A model generated the notes under the pieces. That model made no database searches. It had not been told where the DNA came from and was given only the letters and a program-made list of their open reading frames with translations. 64,000 bases of DNA. Origin: Flavobacterium sp. N502540 (GTDB lineage: Bacteria; Bacteroidota; Bacteroidia; Flavobacteriales; Flavobacteriaceae). Each line of letters begins with the position of its first letter. Within the stretch, counting starts at the first letter, position 1. The stretch covers positions 744,001-808,000 of the forward strand of contig NZ_CP110012.1 of NCBI RefSeq assembly GCF_025947365.1, given 5' to 3'. The translations under genes were made by a program, and so were the position numbers. Shown here piece by piece: positions 9,298-17,868 of the stretch.

Positions 9298-10464
9298 TCA
9301 CGCTTTTTGCAACTGCAAATTCCCTTTGTGTTTCTGCATTAAAGCAAAAGTAATTACCATTCCGCTTAACGCCATAACCAAACCGATTAAATTTGGTGAA
9401 GCATAACTGTACCCTGCAGACAATGGCAAACCTCCCAAAAAGGCTCCCAACGCATTTCCGATATTAAAACTTCCCTGCAGCGCTGCCGAAGCAATCATTT
9501 CGGCATCTTTCGCAGTTTTAATCATTAACATCTGAATTGGAGCAATCACTGAAAAAGAAACAGCCCCCGTTAAAAAAGTCAGAAATAAAGATACATATTG
9601 ATTGAAGGAGAAAAAGTACACCATAATTAAATCAATCGCCATAACAAAAAGCAGTGCCAGTACAGTATGAGCTGGAGAATATTTATCAGCCAGTTTACCT
9701 CCGGCAAAATTGCCCACCAGCATTCCTAAACCAGCTAAAATCAAAATATAGGACACATCCTCAGGCGCAAACTTCGAAACATTTGTCATTAGAGGTGCGA
9801 TATAACTAATCCATGCAAAAAGACCTCCGAATCCAATTGCTGTAATTCCAATAATGAGCCAGGCTTCTGTTTTCTTAAAAAACAATAACTGGGTTTTCAT
9901 ATTGACAGTTCCGCTCTTTTCCAAATTTGGCATCCATAACGAAATAAATAAAAACGTTAGCAAACCTACAGCGGCAATTAAAACAAAAGTATAACGCCAG
10001 ATAAAGTTATGTCCTATATAAGTACCAATAGGCACGCCTATTAAATTCGCCAGAGTTAAACCCGAAAACATAATAGCGATAGCCTGAGCCTCTTTACCCT
10101 TATCGGCCAAACGGCTCGCAACTACAGCACCAACTCCAAAAAAGGCTCCGTGCGGTAATCCCGAAAGAAATCTTGAAGCGAATAGAAAATTATAGTCAGG
10201 TGCAATAATCGAAAGAGCATTAAATACTGTCAGCATCAAAGCCAAAATTAAAAGCATTTTTTTGGGTGCAAAATTTCTTCCCAGAATAACTAATAAAGGC
10301 GCACCAATGACAACACCAAGTGCGTAAGCAGAGATTAAATATCCGGCAACCGGAATCGAAACTTTCATATCTGAAGCAATATCAGGCAGCAAACCCATCA
10401 TGACAAATTCGGTAATTCCGATAGTCAAACCTCCTAATGAGAGTGCAATAAGACTTTTTTTCAT
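9298..10464 (-). CDS. MFS transporter (AraJ-like sugar/drug efflux permease)
   Basis: The product is a 388-residue inner-membrane protein with about 12 hydrophobic segments. The opening MKKSLIALSLGGLTIGITEF and SAYALGVVIGAPLLVILGRN are typical of AraJ/Bcr-type major facilitator proteins, including the loop between helices 2 and 3. The start at 10464 is chosen because the longer frame (to 10761) would overlap the divergent AraC gene and adds non-membrane residues before the conserved first helix. It is divergently paired with that regulator, which suggests control by it. The substrate is unknown. Confidence 0.9.
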   Translation of the reverse strand: MKKSLIALSLGGLTIGITEFVMMGLLPDIASDMKVSIPVAGYLISAYALGVVIGAPLLVILGRNFAPKKMLLILALMLTVFNALSIIAPDYNFLFASRFLSGLPHGAFFGVGAVVASRLADKGKEAQAIAIMFSGLTLANLIGVPIGTYIGHNFIWRYTFVLIAAVGLLTFLFISLWMPNLEKSGTVNMKTQLLFFKKTEAWLIIGITAIGFGGLFAWISYIAPLMTNVSKFAPEDVSYILILAGLGMLVGNFAGGKLADKYSPAHTVLALLFVMAIDLIMVYFFSFNQYVSLFLTFLTGAVSFSVIAPIQMLMIKTAKDAEMIASAALQGSFNIGNALGAFLGGLPLSAGYSYASPNLIGLVMALSGMVITFALMQKHKGNLQLQKA

Positions 10465-10566
10465 TTGTTTGTAATAGAAAGGAATAGAATTTCTATGCTG
10501 CAAATTTAACACCGTTAAGCAGAAAATAAATTGTACATTTACGACATAAACTTGTAAATTTAAGTT

Positions 10567-11400
10567 ATGCCTAAATTCAATCAGTTTGAAAAGCTTGTCA
10601 TTCATGAGTTCGAAGATGACATATTTCCACATGTTCCGCACACTCATACGTATTATGAGATTATTTATATCAAAAAAGGCAACGGAATTCATCATCTTAA
10701 CCACAACTTGTTGCCTTATAAATCTGGTGATCTCTTTGTGATTTCTCCGGAAGATGAGCATTATTTCGATATTAAAAAAAGAACGCGTTTTGTTTACATC
10801 AAGTTTACTGACAACTATTTTGATTCAAACAGGAATCTTTTTTGCGATGATTTACTGCTGAACACTCCGGAGGATTTTATGCGGAACAAGTTGCTGAAGG
10901 AAACCATTTTAAAACTAGACGATCCTTGTAAAACCATTTTAAAAAATACGATCGAAAACATTACCGCCTACAATTGTAAGACGGATGTCTCGAGCTCGCC
11001 AATTGTTTTTTATCAGATTCTTTCCATTTTTGGGTTGATTAAAGAAACCATCCGCTGCATGAATCTGCAACTGAAATCGACTCCTATTGACAACGAACAA
11101 ATCGCAACCTATATTCATCAAAACATTTACAACCCCAAATTGGTTCAGATTAAAGTTATTGCTGATCATTTTAATATTGCCCAAACTTATTTCAGTGCTT
11201 ACTTTAAAAGAACTTTTGCCATAAGCTATCGCGAGTACATTCACAATCTGCGAACCACTTTAATCGAAAAACGAATTCACAACAATCAGCTGCCCATTAA
11301 ACAAATTGCTCATGAATTTGGTTTTACCGATGAAAGCCACCTTTCCAATTACTTTAAAAAAAGGAAAAACATGAAACCTACCGATTATAAAAAACTGTGA
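10567..11400 (+). CDS. AraC family transcriptional regulator
   Basis: The 277-residue protein has an N-terminal cupin sensor (about residues 10-85; HVPHTHTYYEIIYIKKGNG with metal- or ligand-type histidines, and GDLFVISPEDEHYF). The C-terminal AraC helix-turn-helix pair (about 180-277) includes IKVIADHFNIAQTYFSAYFK and KQIAHEFGFTDESHLSNYFK. It is divergent from the MFS exporter with a spacer of 102 bp, the usual arrangement of a local regulator and its transporter target. Confidence 0.9.
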   Translation: MPKFNQFEKLVIHEFEDDIFPHVPHTHTYYEIIYIKKGNGIHHLNHNLLPYKSGDLFVISPEDEHYFDIKKRTRFVYIKFTDNYFDSNRNLFCDDLLLNTPEDFMRNKLLKETILKLDDPCKTILKNTIENITAYNCKTDVSSSPIVFYQILSIFGLIKETIRCMNLQLKSTPIDNEQIATYIHQNIYNPKLVQIKVIADHFNIAQTYFSAYFKRTFAISYREYIHNLRTTLIEKRIHNNQLPIKQIAHEFGFTDESHLSNYFKKRKNMKPTDYKKL

Positions 11401-11441
11401 GTATTGAATTTCAAAAAACTCAAGAGTAAAAAAAAAATACC

Positions 11442-11449
11442 TAAATTTG
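11442..11449 (+). promoter_or_regulatory. candidate -7 element TAAATTTG
   Basis: The octamer fits TAnnTTTG and lies about 20 bases before the TTG start proposed for the Cys-rich gene at 11469. No -33 TTTG is found at the proper distance, so support is moderate. Confidence 0.4.
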
Positions 11450-11468
11450 TAATTCTAAAACATTTTCG

Positions 11469-11855
11469 TTGACAGGAAAAATTTACATAGTGTTCCTAAT
11501 CATGACCTTTGGCTTCTTACTGATGCCAAGTGAAGGTTATGCCTGCGGAAAAACGAATGCAAAAAGTTCCTGCGAAAAGAAAGCGGTTTCAAAACATAAG
11601 ACGGCTGATACTTCTCAAAAAAACTGTTGCCAAAAAGACAACGACTCAAAAAATGATGAACACGGCTGCAATCGAAAATGTGATCATTCAGGCTGTACTC
11701 CATCGGGACTTCAATTCAGCTTAATGGCAAAGAATGAATTTGACTTTGAAAAAAATCTATTCAATTTCTCTCTGGAGAAAACAATACCTTACTACAAAAA
11801 CATCAGTATTTCTGATGGTTTTACTTCTATTTGGTCACCCCCAAAAATAAAATAA
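11469..11855 (+). CDS. secreted Cys-rich protein, probably metal-binding
   Basis: The 128-residue product has a hydrophobic signal sequence (about 4-25, ending SEGYA before CGKT) when read from the TTG at 11469. The ATG at 11502 would give a shorter but still hydrophobic start, so the start is uncertain. The mature N-terminal region is dense in Cys, Lys and His (KNCCQKD, HGCNRKCDHSGC), suggesting binding of soft metals. The C-terminal part (LQFSLMAKNEFDF, GFTSIWSPPK) is conserved-looking and carries no cysteine. It is the first gene of a plus-strand group with DUF3347, a CxxC-bearing AraC regulator and a multicopper oxidase, so copper buffering outside the cytoplasm is inferred. Confidence 0.65.
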   Translation: MTGKIYIVFLIMTFGFLLMPSEGYACGKTNAKSSCEKKAVSKHKTADTSQKNCCQKDNDSKNDEHGCNRKCDHSGCTPSGLQFSLMAKNEFDFEKNLFNFSLEKTIPYYKNISISDGFTSIWSPPKIK

Positions 11856-12019
11856 TTGTATTTCTGACAGCCAAAGTTGCGCTTTGTAACGAAACTTTTA
11901 TTTTTCATAAAAAAAGTAATACACTGTGCATCAGGTTATTTATAAAGCCGTAATTGGCAATAACAATCTTAAATTATTTAACTTAGAGGGAATTTAACGC
12001 TCTAATAAAATCAGATACA

Positions 12020-12550
12020 ATGAAAAAATCAATTTTAACCATAGTAATAGTAATCTTAGTAGCTTTTTCTGCTAATATTATTCTGGCCACTTCCATAAAA
12101 AGAGAAACTACTGCCATAGAAGTTGCCGATTCAAGTCAGTTACAAACTGTTTATGATGCTCATTTTACAGTAAAAGATGCCTTAATTAAAAGCGATGCCA
12201 AACTCACTTCGGCAAAAGCAAAAGATTTACTGGATGCCATCACAGCTATAAAAATGAACCAATTAAAGGGTGACGAACACAACGCCTGGATGAAAGTCAT
12301 AAAAAAAATAACCGCTGACGCTAAAAGTATTTCGACTACAACAGATCTTAAAAAACAGCGCGAAACTTTCAAATCGCTCTCCAAAAACACTTACGAACTT
12401 ATTAAAGTGTCAAAATCAGATCAGGCCGTATACAAACAACACTGCCCAATGGTCGATGCCGACTGGCTGAGCAAAGAAAAGACTATTAAAAATCCTTATT
12501 ACGGTTCGTCAATGTTAACTTGCGGAAGTGTGGTAGAAACGATCAAGTAA
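12020..12550 (+). CDS. DUF3347 domain periplasmic copper-associated protein
   Basis: The 176-residue protein has an N-terminal membrane anchor or signal (about 4-24) and a helical body. Its C-terminal signature, YKQHCPMVDADWLSKEK then NPYYGSSMLTCG, is the DUF3347 motif seen in Bacteroidota copper efflux proteins of the CusB type. The Cys, Met and His residues there are candidate copper ligands. It ends 2 bases before the AraC-type regulator gene, so the two form an operon. It acts in the periplasm, probably as a copper-binding or delivery factor (family knowledge plus context). Confidence 0.85.
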   Translation: MKKSILTIVIVILVAFSANIILATSIKRETTAIEVADSSQLQTVYDAHFTVKDALIKSDAKLTSAKAKDLLDAITAIKMNQLKGDEHNAWMKVIKKITADAKSISTTTDLKKQRETFKSLSKNTYELIKVSKSDQAVYKQHCPMVDADWLSKEKTIKNPYYGSSMLTCGSVVETIK

Positions 12551-12552
12551 AT

Positions 12553-13104
12553 ATGACACTCTGCATCAAAAACATGGTGTGCAGACGATGTATAATGGTT
12601 GTGGAGTCTGAGTTTAAAAAACTCGGACTCCATCCAATTTCTGTGGTATTAGGCGAAGTCAAACTAGAGGTCCCTATTTCCAAAAGTCAAAAGGAAGTAC
12701 TGCTCAAAAGTTTACAGACACTGGGCTTTGATTTTATTGATGACAAAAAAAGCAAGACGGTGGAGAGGATAAAAAAAGGCATCGCTGACCTGGTTCATTC
12801 TAAAAACAACGACCACAAAGTCAACTTGTCTGATCACTTAATTAAAAACCTCAGCCAGGATTACAGCACGCTAAGCAATTTATTCTCAGAAATTGAAAAC
12901 ACAACTATTGAAAAATACTTTATCAGCCAAAAAATAGAAAAAGTAAAGGAGCTTCTCCTTTATAATGAACTGTCGTTAAGTCAGATTGCAGATGCTCTAA
13001 ACTATAGTAATGTAGCACATTTGAGCAATCAATTTAAGAAAATCACAGGCTTTACTCCTACCGGTTTTAAACAATTGAAAGATAAAAACCGCATTGAGAT
13101 TTAG
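12553..13104 (+). CDS. AraC-type regulator with N-terminal metal-sensing (HMA-like) domain
   Basis: The product is 183 residues. The first about 70 resemble a heavy-metal-associated domain: strand TLCIKNM then VCRRC, a CxxC at about residues 10-13, then a helix and a second strand (HPISVVLGEVKLEV). The last about 90 are a minimal AraC helix-turn-helix pair (LSLSQIADALNYSNVAHLSN, QFKKITGFTPTGFKQLK). The start at 12553 is preferred over 12520, which would overlap the DUF3347 gene. Placement inside the copper cluster implies that it senses copper through the CxxC and controls these genes; that function is inference. Confidence 0.85.
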   Translation: MTLCIKNMVCRRCIMVVESEFKKLGLHPISVVLGEVKLEVPISKSQKEVLLKSLQTLGFDFIDDKKSKTVERIKKGIADLVHSKNNDHKVNLSDHLIKNLSQDYSTLSNLFSEIENTTIEKYFISQKIEKVKELLLYNELSLSQIADALNYSNVAHLSNQFKKITGFTPTGFKQLKDKNRIEI

Positions 13105-13566
13105 AATTTGTAATCCATTTTCATTTATTCTAACCCGTAACTAAAAGAATTTGAAAGAATTTGTTTCTCGCAGATTCTGCAGATTGAGCAGATTTACATT
13201 TTAAAAATTTACTCCTAAATAATCTGTAAGATCTGTTCAAAATCTTTTAAAATCTGCGACTTAGTTTCTTTGCGAGATCACGACAAAACTTTTAAGTCTT
13301 TGCGATAAAAAACAAACACTCAAAATCTTACAAATCATTCTCAAAATTGTACAACCCCCAAATAAGCTTTACTTCGGAAATTTGCATTGTAATACTTAAA
13401 ACATTGAAAAAATGACATTTACAGCCCGAGGAAAAAATTACGCCAATGGGAACCTAAACCGGAATAGAGATCGAAAGTACCCAAATAACGCACGTAAAAA
13501 TCAAGTTCGGATTTAGTAATTGTAGATGTTTTACGATTACGAAATCCAAACCTTTAAAAAATCAAT
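13105..13566. other. intergenic region before the multicopper oxidase
   Basis: This 462-base gap holds a 9-bp inverted repeat (13168-13176 with 13251-13259) in a segment rich in the 'cgcaaag/ctgcag' words common in the intergenic DNA of this window. It also holds a 34-codon frame (13412-13516, ATG to TAG) that is very basic (many Arg, Asn, Lys). I cannot show that this frame is a gene. No promoter consensus was found. Confidence 0.4.
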
Positions 13567-15804
13567 ATGAAACTACATACTATTATACTCCTCTTTTTAA
13601 TCACTTTTAGTGCAAAAGCACAAAAAGTGGTTCGTTACGATCTGCATGTTCGGGACACTATTGTGAATTTTTCCGGAAAAGAAAAAAGAGCTCTTACGGT
13701 CAACGGACAAATTCCGATGCCAACTCTGACTTTTACGGAAGGAGATATAGCAGAAATTTACGTCCACAACGACTTAAAAAAAGAAAACACCGCACTACAC
13801 TGGCACGGATTATTCCTTCCGAATAAGGAAGACGGTGTTCCTTATTTAACCCAAATGCCCATAAAACCGGGAACAACGCACAAATACAGTTTTCCTATTA
13901 TTCAAAATGGAACGTATTGGTACCACAGCCACTCGGGGTTACAGGAACAAATTGGTTTGTATGGTCTTTTTATCATCAATAAAAAGAAAGACGATCCGAC
14001 CATTAGAAAAGGAATCGATGATTTACCGACAATTCCGGTTATTCTAAGCGAATGGACGGATCTGAAACCGGAAAATGTACAGCGAATGCTGCACAATGCT
14101 GACGATTGGTTCGCCATAAAAAAAGGAACGACACAAAGTTATGCTGAAGCCATTAAACAAGGGCACTTTGCAACAAAGGTAACCAACGAATGGAAACGTA
14201 TGAATGCCATGGACGTTAGTGATATTTATTACGAAAAGTTTCTGATCAACGGTAAAAACGAACAACAGCTTTCACAATTTAAAGCAGGCGATAAAGTAAG
14301 ACTGAGAATTGCAAACGGAGGGGCTTCTAGTTATTTCTGGCTGACCTACGGCGGTGGAAAAATAACTGTTGTAGCGAGTGATGGAAATGATGTTGAGCCC
14401 GTAGAAGTTGACCGTTTGATTATCTCGGTTTCGGAAACTTATGATGTGGTGGTTACTATTCCTGAAGATAAAAAATCCTTTGCATTCCTGGCTACAGCCG
14501 AAGACAGAACCGGAGCTGCTTCATTATTTTTAGGAGCAGGAACGAAACAGTCTGTCAACCATCTTCCGAAATTAAAATATTTCGAAGGAATGAAAATGAT
14601 GAATGATATGATGAAGATGAACGGTGACATGAACGATATGGGCATGCAAATGTCGCTGAACAAAATGGATATGAATGCCGTTATGTATCCTGAGATTACC
14701 GGAGGTGGCGAGCCTATGAAAATAGAAGATCATTCCAATCACAACATGGAAGGTATGAACATGGCTACAGACACAACTGAAGTTGCCGGAATTACTACTC
14801 TGAATTACGGAATGCTAAAATCGCCAACGGTAACAACACTGCCTAAAGATGCACCGGTAAAAGAACTGCGCTTTGAGTTGTCCGGAAATATGAACCGTTA
14901 TGTTTGGAGTTTAGACAATAAAGTTATTTCTGAAACCGATAAAATCCTGATCAAAAAAGGCGAAAACGTCCGAATCGTATTGTACAACGGATCAATGATG
15001 CGTCACCCCATGCATTTACACGGACATGATTTTAGAATTTTGAACGAACATGGCGATTACTCTCCGCTAAAAAATGTGATTGATATTATGCCGATGGAAA
15101 CCGATACCATCGAGTTTCAGGCCAATGCCGAAGGAGACTGGTTTTTTCATTGTCATATCCTGTACCACATGATGGCCGGAATGGGACGTATTTTTACTTA
15201 TGAGAATCAGGCTCCTAATCCGCTAATTCACGATAAAAAAATGGCTGATAAAATGCTAAAGATGGACGATCGTATGTTTCATTTTAGAGCCGAAAATGAC
15301 TTTGCCTCTAACGGAAATGACGGAGAAGCGCTTTTAAGCAGTACGCGTTGGAGTATTGGTACCGAATGGAGATTAGGTTATAACAACAAAAACGGTTTCG
15401 AGACAGAGACCCATATTGGCCGCTACATAGGCAAAATGCAATGGTTTATGCCTTTCATCGGTTTTGACTGGCGTTACAGAAAAATGGGAATTGACGAACA
15501 AGAACAAAATATGTTCGGACAAAAGAATACCAAAGACCATCGTTCGGTTTTAAGCGCTGGTATTGAGTACACCTTACCTATGCTGGTAAAGGCACAAGTT
15601 GAGGTTTTTACTGATGGAAATGTCCGAATTCAGTTTGAACGAAAAGACATTCCCCTTGCCAGACGTCTGCGTATGAATTTGATGTGGAATACAGATAAGG
15701 AGTATATGGCCGGTTTGAAATACATCGTTGGAAGAAACTTTGGAATCACAACGCATTATGACAGTGATATGGGAGTTGGTTTTGGAGTAAATCTGAATTA
15801 TTAA
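13567..15804 (+). CDS. multicopper oxidase (CopA-like) with C-terminal CopB-like barrel extension
   Basis: The 745-residue protein has a signal peptide (1-18). The copper sites are present: HWHG (78-81), WYHSHSG (118-124), HPMHLHGHDF (from about 480) and HCHILYHMMAGMGR (from about 528). A Met-rich stretch (about 342-365; MKMMNDMMKMNGDM) matches CopA/PcoA/CueO-type methionine segments for Cu(I) oxidation. After the last cupredoxin (about 560) another 185 residues alternate polar and aromatic residues (EWRLGYNN, ETETHIGRYIGKMQWFMPFI) and end GVGFGVNLNY, which looks like CopB/PcoB outer-membrane beta-strands. It probably detoxifies Cu(I) outside the cytoplasm, perhaps anchored in the outer membrane. 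The fusion assignment is inference from strand pattern. Confidence 0.88.
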   Translation: MKLHTIILLFLITFSAKAQKVVRYDLHVRDTIVNFSGKEKRALTVNGQIPMPTLTFTEGDIAEIYVHNDLKKENTALHWHGLFLPNKEDGVPYLTQMPIKPGTTHKYSFPIIQNGTYWYHSHSGLQEQIGLYGLFIINKKKDDPTIRKGIDDLPTIPVILSEWTDLKPENVQRMLHNADDWFAIKKGTTQSYAEAIKQGHFATKVTNEWKRMNAMDVSDIYYEKFLINGKNEQQLSQFKAGDKVRLRIANGGASSYFWLTYGGGKITVVASDGNDVEPVEVDRLIISVSETYDVVVTIPEDKKSFAFLATAEDRTGAASLFLGAGTKQSVNHLPKLKYFEGMKMMNDMMKMNGDMNDMGMQMSLNKMDMNAVMYPEITGGGEPMKIEDHSNHNMEGMNMATDTTEVAGITTLNYGMLKSPTVTTLPKDAPVKELRFELSGNMNRYVWSLDNKVISETDKILIKKGENVRIVLYNGSMMRHPMHLHGHDFRILNEHGDYSPLKNVIDIMPMETDTIEFQANAEGDWFFHCHILYHMMAGMGRIFTYENQAPNPLIHDKKMADKMLKMDDRMFHFRAENDFASNGNDGEALLSSTRWSIGTEWRLGYNNKNGFETETHIGRYIGKMQWFMPFIGFDWRYRKMGIDEQEQNMFGQKNTKDHRSVLSAGIEYTLPMLVKAQVEVFTDGNVRIQFERKDIPLARRLRMNLMWNTDKEYMAGLKYIVGRNFGITTHYDSDMGVGFGVNLNY

Positions 15805-15941
15805 ACAGATCAGCGTATGTAGTTTAACCCAAATTTATAGTATAAAAACGCTATAATAACCTTCTCTTTATGCCCTGTTTTAAAATGAATTATTACAAAA
15901 ACATTAACTAAACCGTAAGAGTTAACTTTAGAAAGTCTTTC

Positions 15942-15949
15942 TATATTTG
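15942..15949 (+). promoter_or_regulatory. candidate -7 element TATATTTG
   Basis: The octamer matches TAnnTTTG and lies 52 bases before the ATG of the small Cys/Lys-rich gene at 16002. The -33 region is only a weak match. Confidence 0.4.
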
Positions 15950-16001
15950 AATTTCTATCTTCAATTAAAAACAAAATCGTAAAACCTTAAATTAAACAAA
16001 A

Positions 16002-16196
16002 ATGAAAAACTTATTTGCCGTTTTAGCTGTTGCTTTATTTACAATTGGTGTTCAGGCTCAGGACACTAAACCAGCTCCAAAAAAAGAAAAAGCTAAAAAA
16101 GAATCCTGCTGTAAAAAAATGGATAATGCGAAAACAGACACTGCAAAGACAGATACTGCGAAAACAGATAAGAAATCTTGTTGCGCTAAAAAATAA
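16002..16196 (+). CDS. small secreted Lys/Cys-rich repeat protein
   Basis: The 64-residue protein has a clear signal peptide (MKNLFAVLAVALFTIGVQA, then QD). The mature part is about 44 residues, mostly Lys, Ala, Thr and Asp. It has two CC pairs (ESCCKKMD and KSCCAKK) separated by three copies of a KTDTA-type pentamer. It resembles the small metallothionein-like proteins found beside copper resistance genes in Flavobacteria, and it lies just downstream of the multicopper oxidase. Metal binding is inferred from composition only. A terminator follows. Confidence 0.7.
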   Translation: MKNLFAVLAVALFTIGVQAQDTKPAPKKEKAKKESCCKKMDNAKTDTAKTDTAKTDKKSCCAKK

Positions 16197-16211
16197 ACGA
16201 AACTTAATTTC

Positions 16212-16248
16212 AACAAAAAAGAGGCTGTCATTAGCCTCTTTTTTTGTT
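16212..16248 (+). terminator. intrinsic terminator
   Basis: The stem AAAAAAGAGGCT/AGCCTCTTTTTT with a 6-base loop ends in a run of seven T's, 15 bases after the small Cys-rich gene. The A-tract makes it usable in both directions. Confidence 0.85.
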
Positions 16249-16299
16249 CCTGTCATTTCGACTAAGATTTTTTTCAAAACAAATAAAAATATGCCCCAA

Positions 16300-16505
16300 C
16301 CAAAGGGAACGCGTAAAGCAATTGTCACAAACTACATTCGACATTCATCATTTGACTTTAAATTGCATACTAATTCATGACCAAATGCCTGTCTCTATTC
16401 CCTTGACCAAGCTCTAAATTTCATCAAAGGCCGTCATTGCACATCCCAGATATCTGAACATTTGCAAAAAATAATTTATGAAATCACTTCGTGCGTTCCC
16501 TTTGG
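16300..16505. repeat. 206-bp segment bounded by 13-bp perfect inverted repeats
   Basis: CCAAAGGGAACGC (16300-16312) is exactly inverted at 16493-16505. The interior has no coding capacity. The layout is that of a miniature inverted-repeat element, but target-site duplications were not identified, so this is tentative. Confidence 0.4.
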
Positions 16506-16523
16506 CGGAATTTGGCGAAAAAA

Positions 16524-16976
16524 CTATTTAACACGAACGCTCCACTCAAAATCCATTTCTGAAACCTGAGTACCACTTTCGTCTGTTCCAATTGATTTCA
16601 TCCAGAAGGTTTGTCCTTCACCGGTTTTGATTGTCTCTTTTATTGCATCGGCGATTAAGTGTCCGTCATTACAAACAAATGTTATCCTTCCTGTCGCCTT
16701 TTTGGTAAAGTTCCCTTTATTATTTGCGACTAACATCGAAATCTTTTTCCCGCTTTGTTGAATCTGAGAGATTACCAATGCTCCTGTAGTTAACTCCGCC
16801 GCCATTGCCTGAACAGCAAAATACATTGAATTGAACGGATTTTGATTGATCCATCGGTGCTTAACGCTTACGACACATCTGTCTTTGTCGATTGCCTTTA
16901 CACGCACACCACAAATGTAAGCCGACGGCAGTTTGAATAATACAAATTTATTGAGTTTGGAAACGGATATTGCCAT
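16524..16976 (-). CDS. DUF4442 (hotdog-fold, thioesterase-like) protein
   Basis: The product is 150 residues from the ATG at 16976 (MAISVSKLNKF); the longer frame to 17063 only adds unconserved residues. The pattern NPFNSMYFAVQAMAAELTTG followed by alternating strands (VANNKGNFTKKATGRITFVC) matches DUF4442, a family with the hotdog fold of acyl-CoA thioesterases such as PaaI. It is cytoplasmic. A role in hydrolysing acyl thioesters is only suggested by the fold. It stands alone on the minus strand, with no partner gene to narrow its substrate. Confidence 0.8.
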   Translation of the reverse strand: MAISVSKLNKFVLFKLPSAYICGVRVKAIDKDRCVVSVKHRWINQNPFNSMYFAVQAMAAELTTGALVISQIQQSGKKISMLVANNKGNFTKKATGRITFVCNDGHLIADAIKETIKTGEGQTFWMKSIGTDESGTQVSEMDFEWSVRVK

Positions 16977-17171
16977 GATATTTATTTTTTTATGTAAAAA
17001 TACAAAAAAACTATGCATGCACAATAAATTATAGATACTTTCAAGGACTACCAATAAACTCAAGCACTCCGAATGATTTTCAGCGTTTTATACGCATTCA
17101 AATAATTTTAAACTTGTTAAAATTTTGTTAATGTTTGGTACTATGCAAAACAAGATACTGTCTTTTAAATA

Positions 17172-17179
17172 TATATTTG
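17172..17179 (+). promoter_or_regulatory. candidate -7 element TATATTTG
   Basis: The octamer fits TAnnTTTG and lies 28 bases before the ATG of the DUF4870 gene. No convincing -33 box is seen. Confidence 0.4.
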
Positions 17180-17207
17180 CATAAGAAATTACTATATACT
17201 TTTAATC

Positions 17208-17687
17208 ATGGAAACAACAACACCACTCATCATGGAAACTTCATCAGAAAAGAACACTGCAACGTTCACACACTTAAGCACATTAAGTCAGTACATCATT
17301 CCATTTGGGAATTACATTTTCCCAATATTAATCTGGACGAGTTACAAAGACAAATCAGAATTTGTAAACCACCACGGAAAACAGACTTTAAATTTTCAAC
17401 TAAGTCTTTTGCTTTACACTCTGGTTTTGGCTTTAATTGCAATCCCGATCTTCATCACCGTTTTTTTACAAAATATTCCTATGGAAGCAGTATTTAACGA
17501 CGAAGATTTCATCATCAGAAATTTTGACTTTAATGGAAACATTGCATTATTAAGTATTGGAGCAACGGCAGTTTTACTTTTCGGAGTATTAAAATTTGTT
17601 GAATTCTTTTTAGTGATTTACGCTTCAATAAAAGCATCAAACGGAGAATTATACAAGTATCCGATTACGATTCCTTTTATAAAGTAG
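17208..17687 (+). CDS. DUF4870 membrane protein
   Basis: The 159-residue protein has three to four membrane segments. The family signature is visible: IPFGNYIFPILIWTSYKDKS, then FVNHHGKQTLNFQLSLLLYTL, and a C-terminal helix ending before SNGELYKYPITIPFIK. DUF4870 (TIC20-like) proteins are small membrane proteins of unknown function that often lie next to PspC/PadR genes in Flavobacteria, as here. The next gene starts 181 bases later behind a low-complexity spacer. An alternative start at codon 9 (ATG) is possible. Confidence 0.88.
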   Translation: METTTPLIMETSSEKNTATFTHLSTLSQYIIPFGNYIFPILIWTSYKDKSEFVNHHGKQTLNFQLSLLLYTLVLALIAIPIFITVFLQNIPMEAVFNDEDFIIRNFDFNGNIALLSIGATAVLLFGVLKFVEFFLVIYASIKASNGELYKYPITIPFIK

Positions 17688-17868
17688 GCCTCGACTTCGC
17701 TCAGCCTAACATAAAAGTTAAAAGTTATAGGTTAAAAAGGGGCTAGTCCCTTAAAAAAATCAATCATCAATCACCCGAGCCGGAAGGGCAAACCGGCATC
17801 TCAATCATCAATCAATCATCATCAATCAAAAAACGAATTGTTCAATCAAAAAAAAACAAAATGAAATT
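17688..17868. repeat. spacer with dispersed 'TCGACTTCGCTCAG' word and ATCAATC low-complexity DNA
   Basis: Positions 17691-17711 carry one copy of the TCGACTTCGCTCAG motif that is tandemly repeated at 50249-50494. Positions 17758-17850 are short imperfect repeats of ATCAATC. No gene is seen. Confidence 0.6.

Noticed and set aside
10465..10761. N-terminal extension of the MFS transporter
   Set aside because: It would overlap the divergent AraC gene and adds non-conserved residues before a typical MFS first helix starting at 10464.
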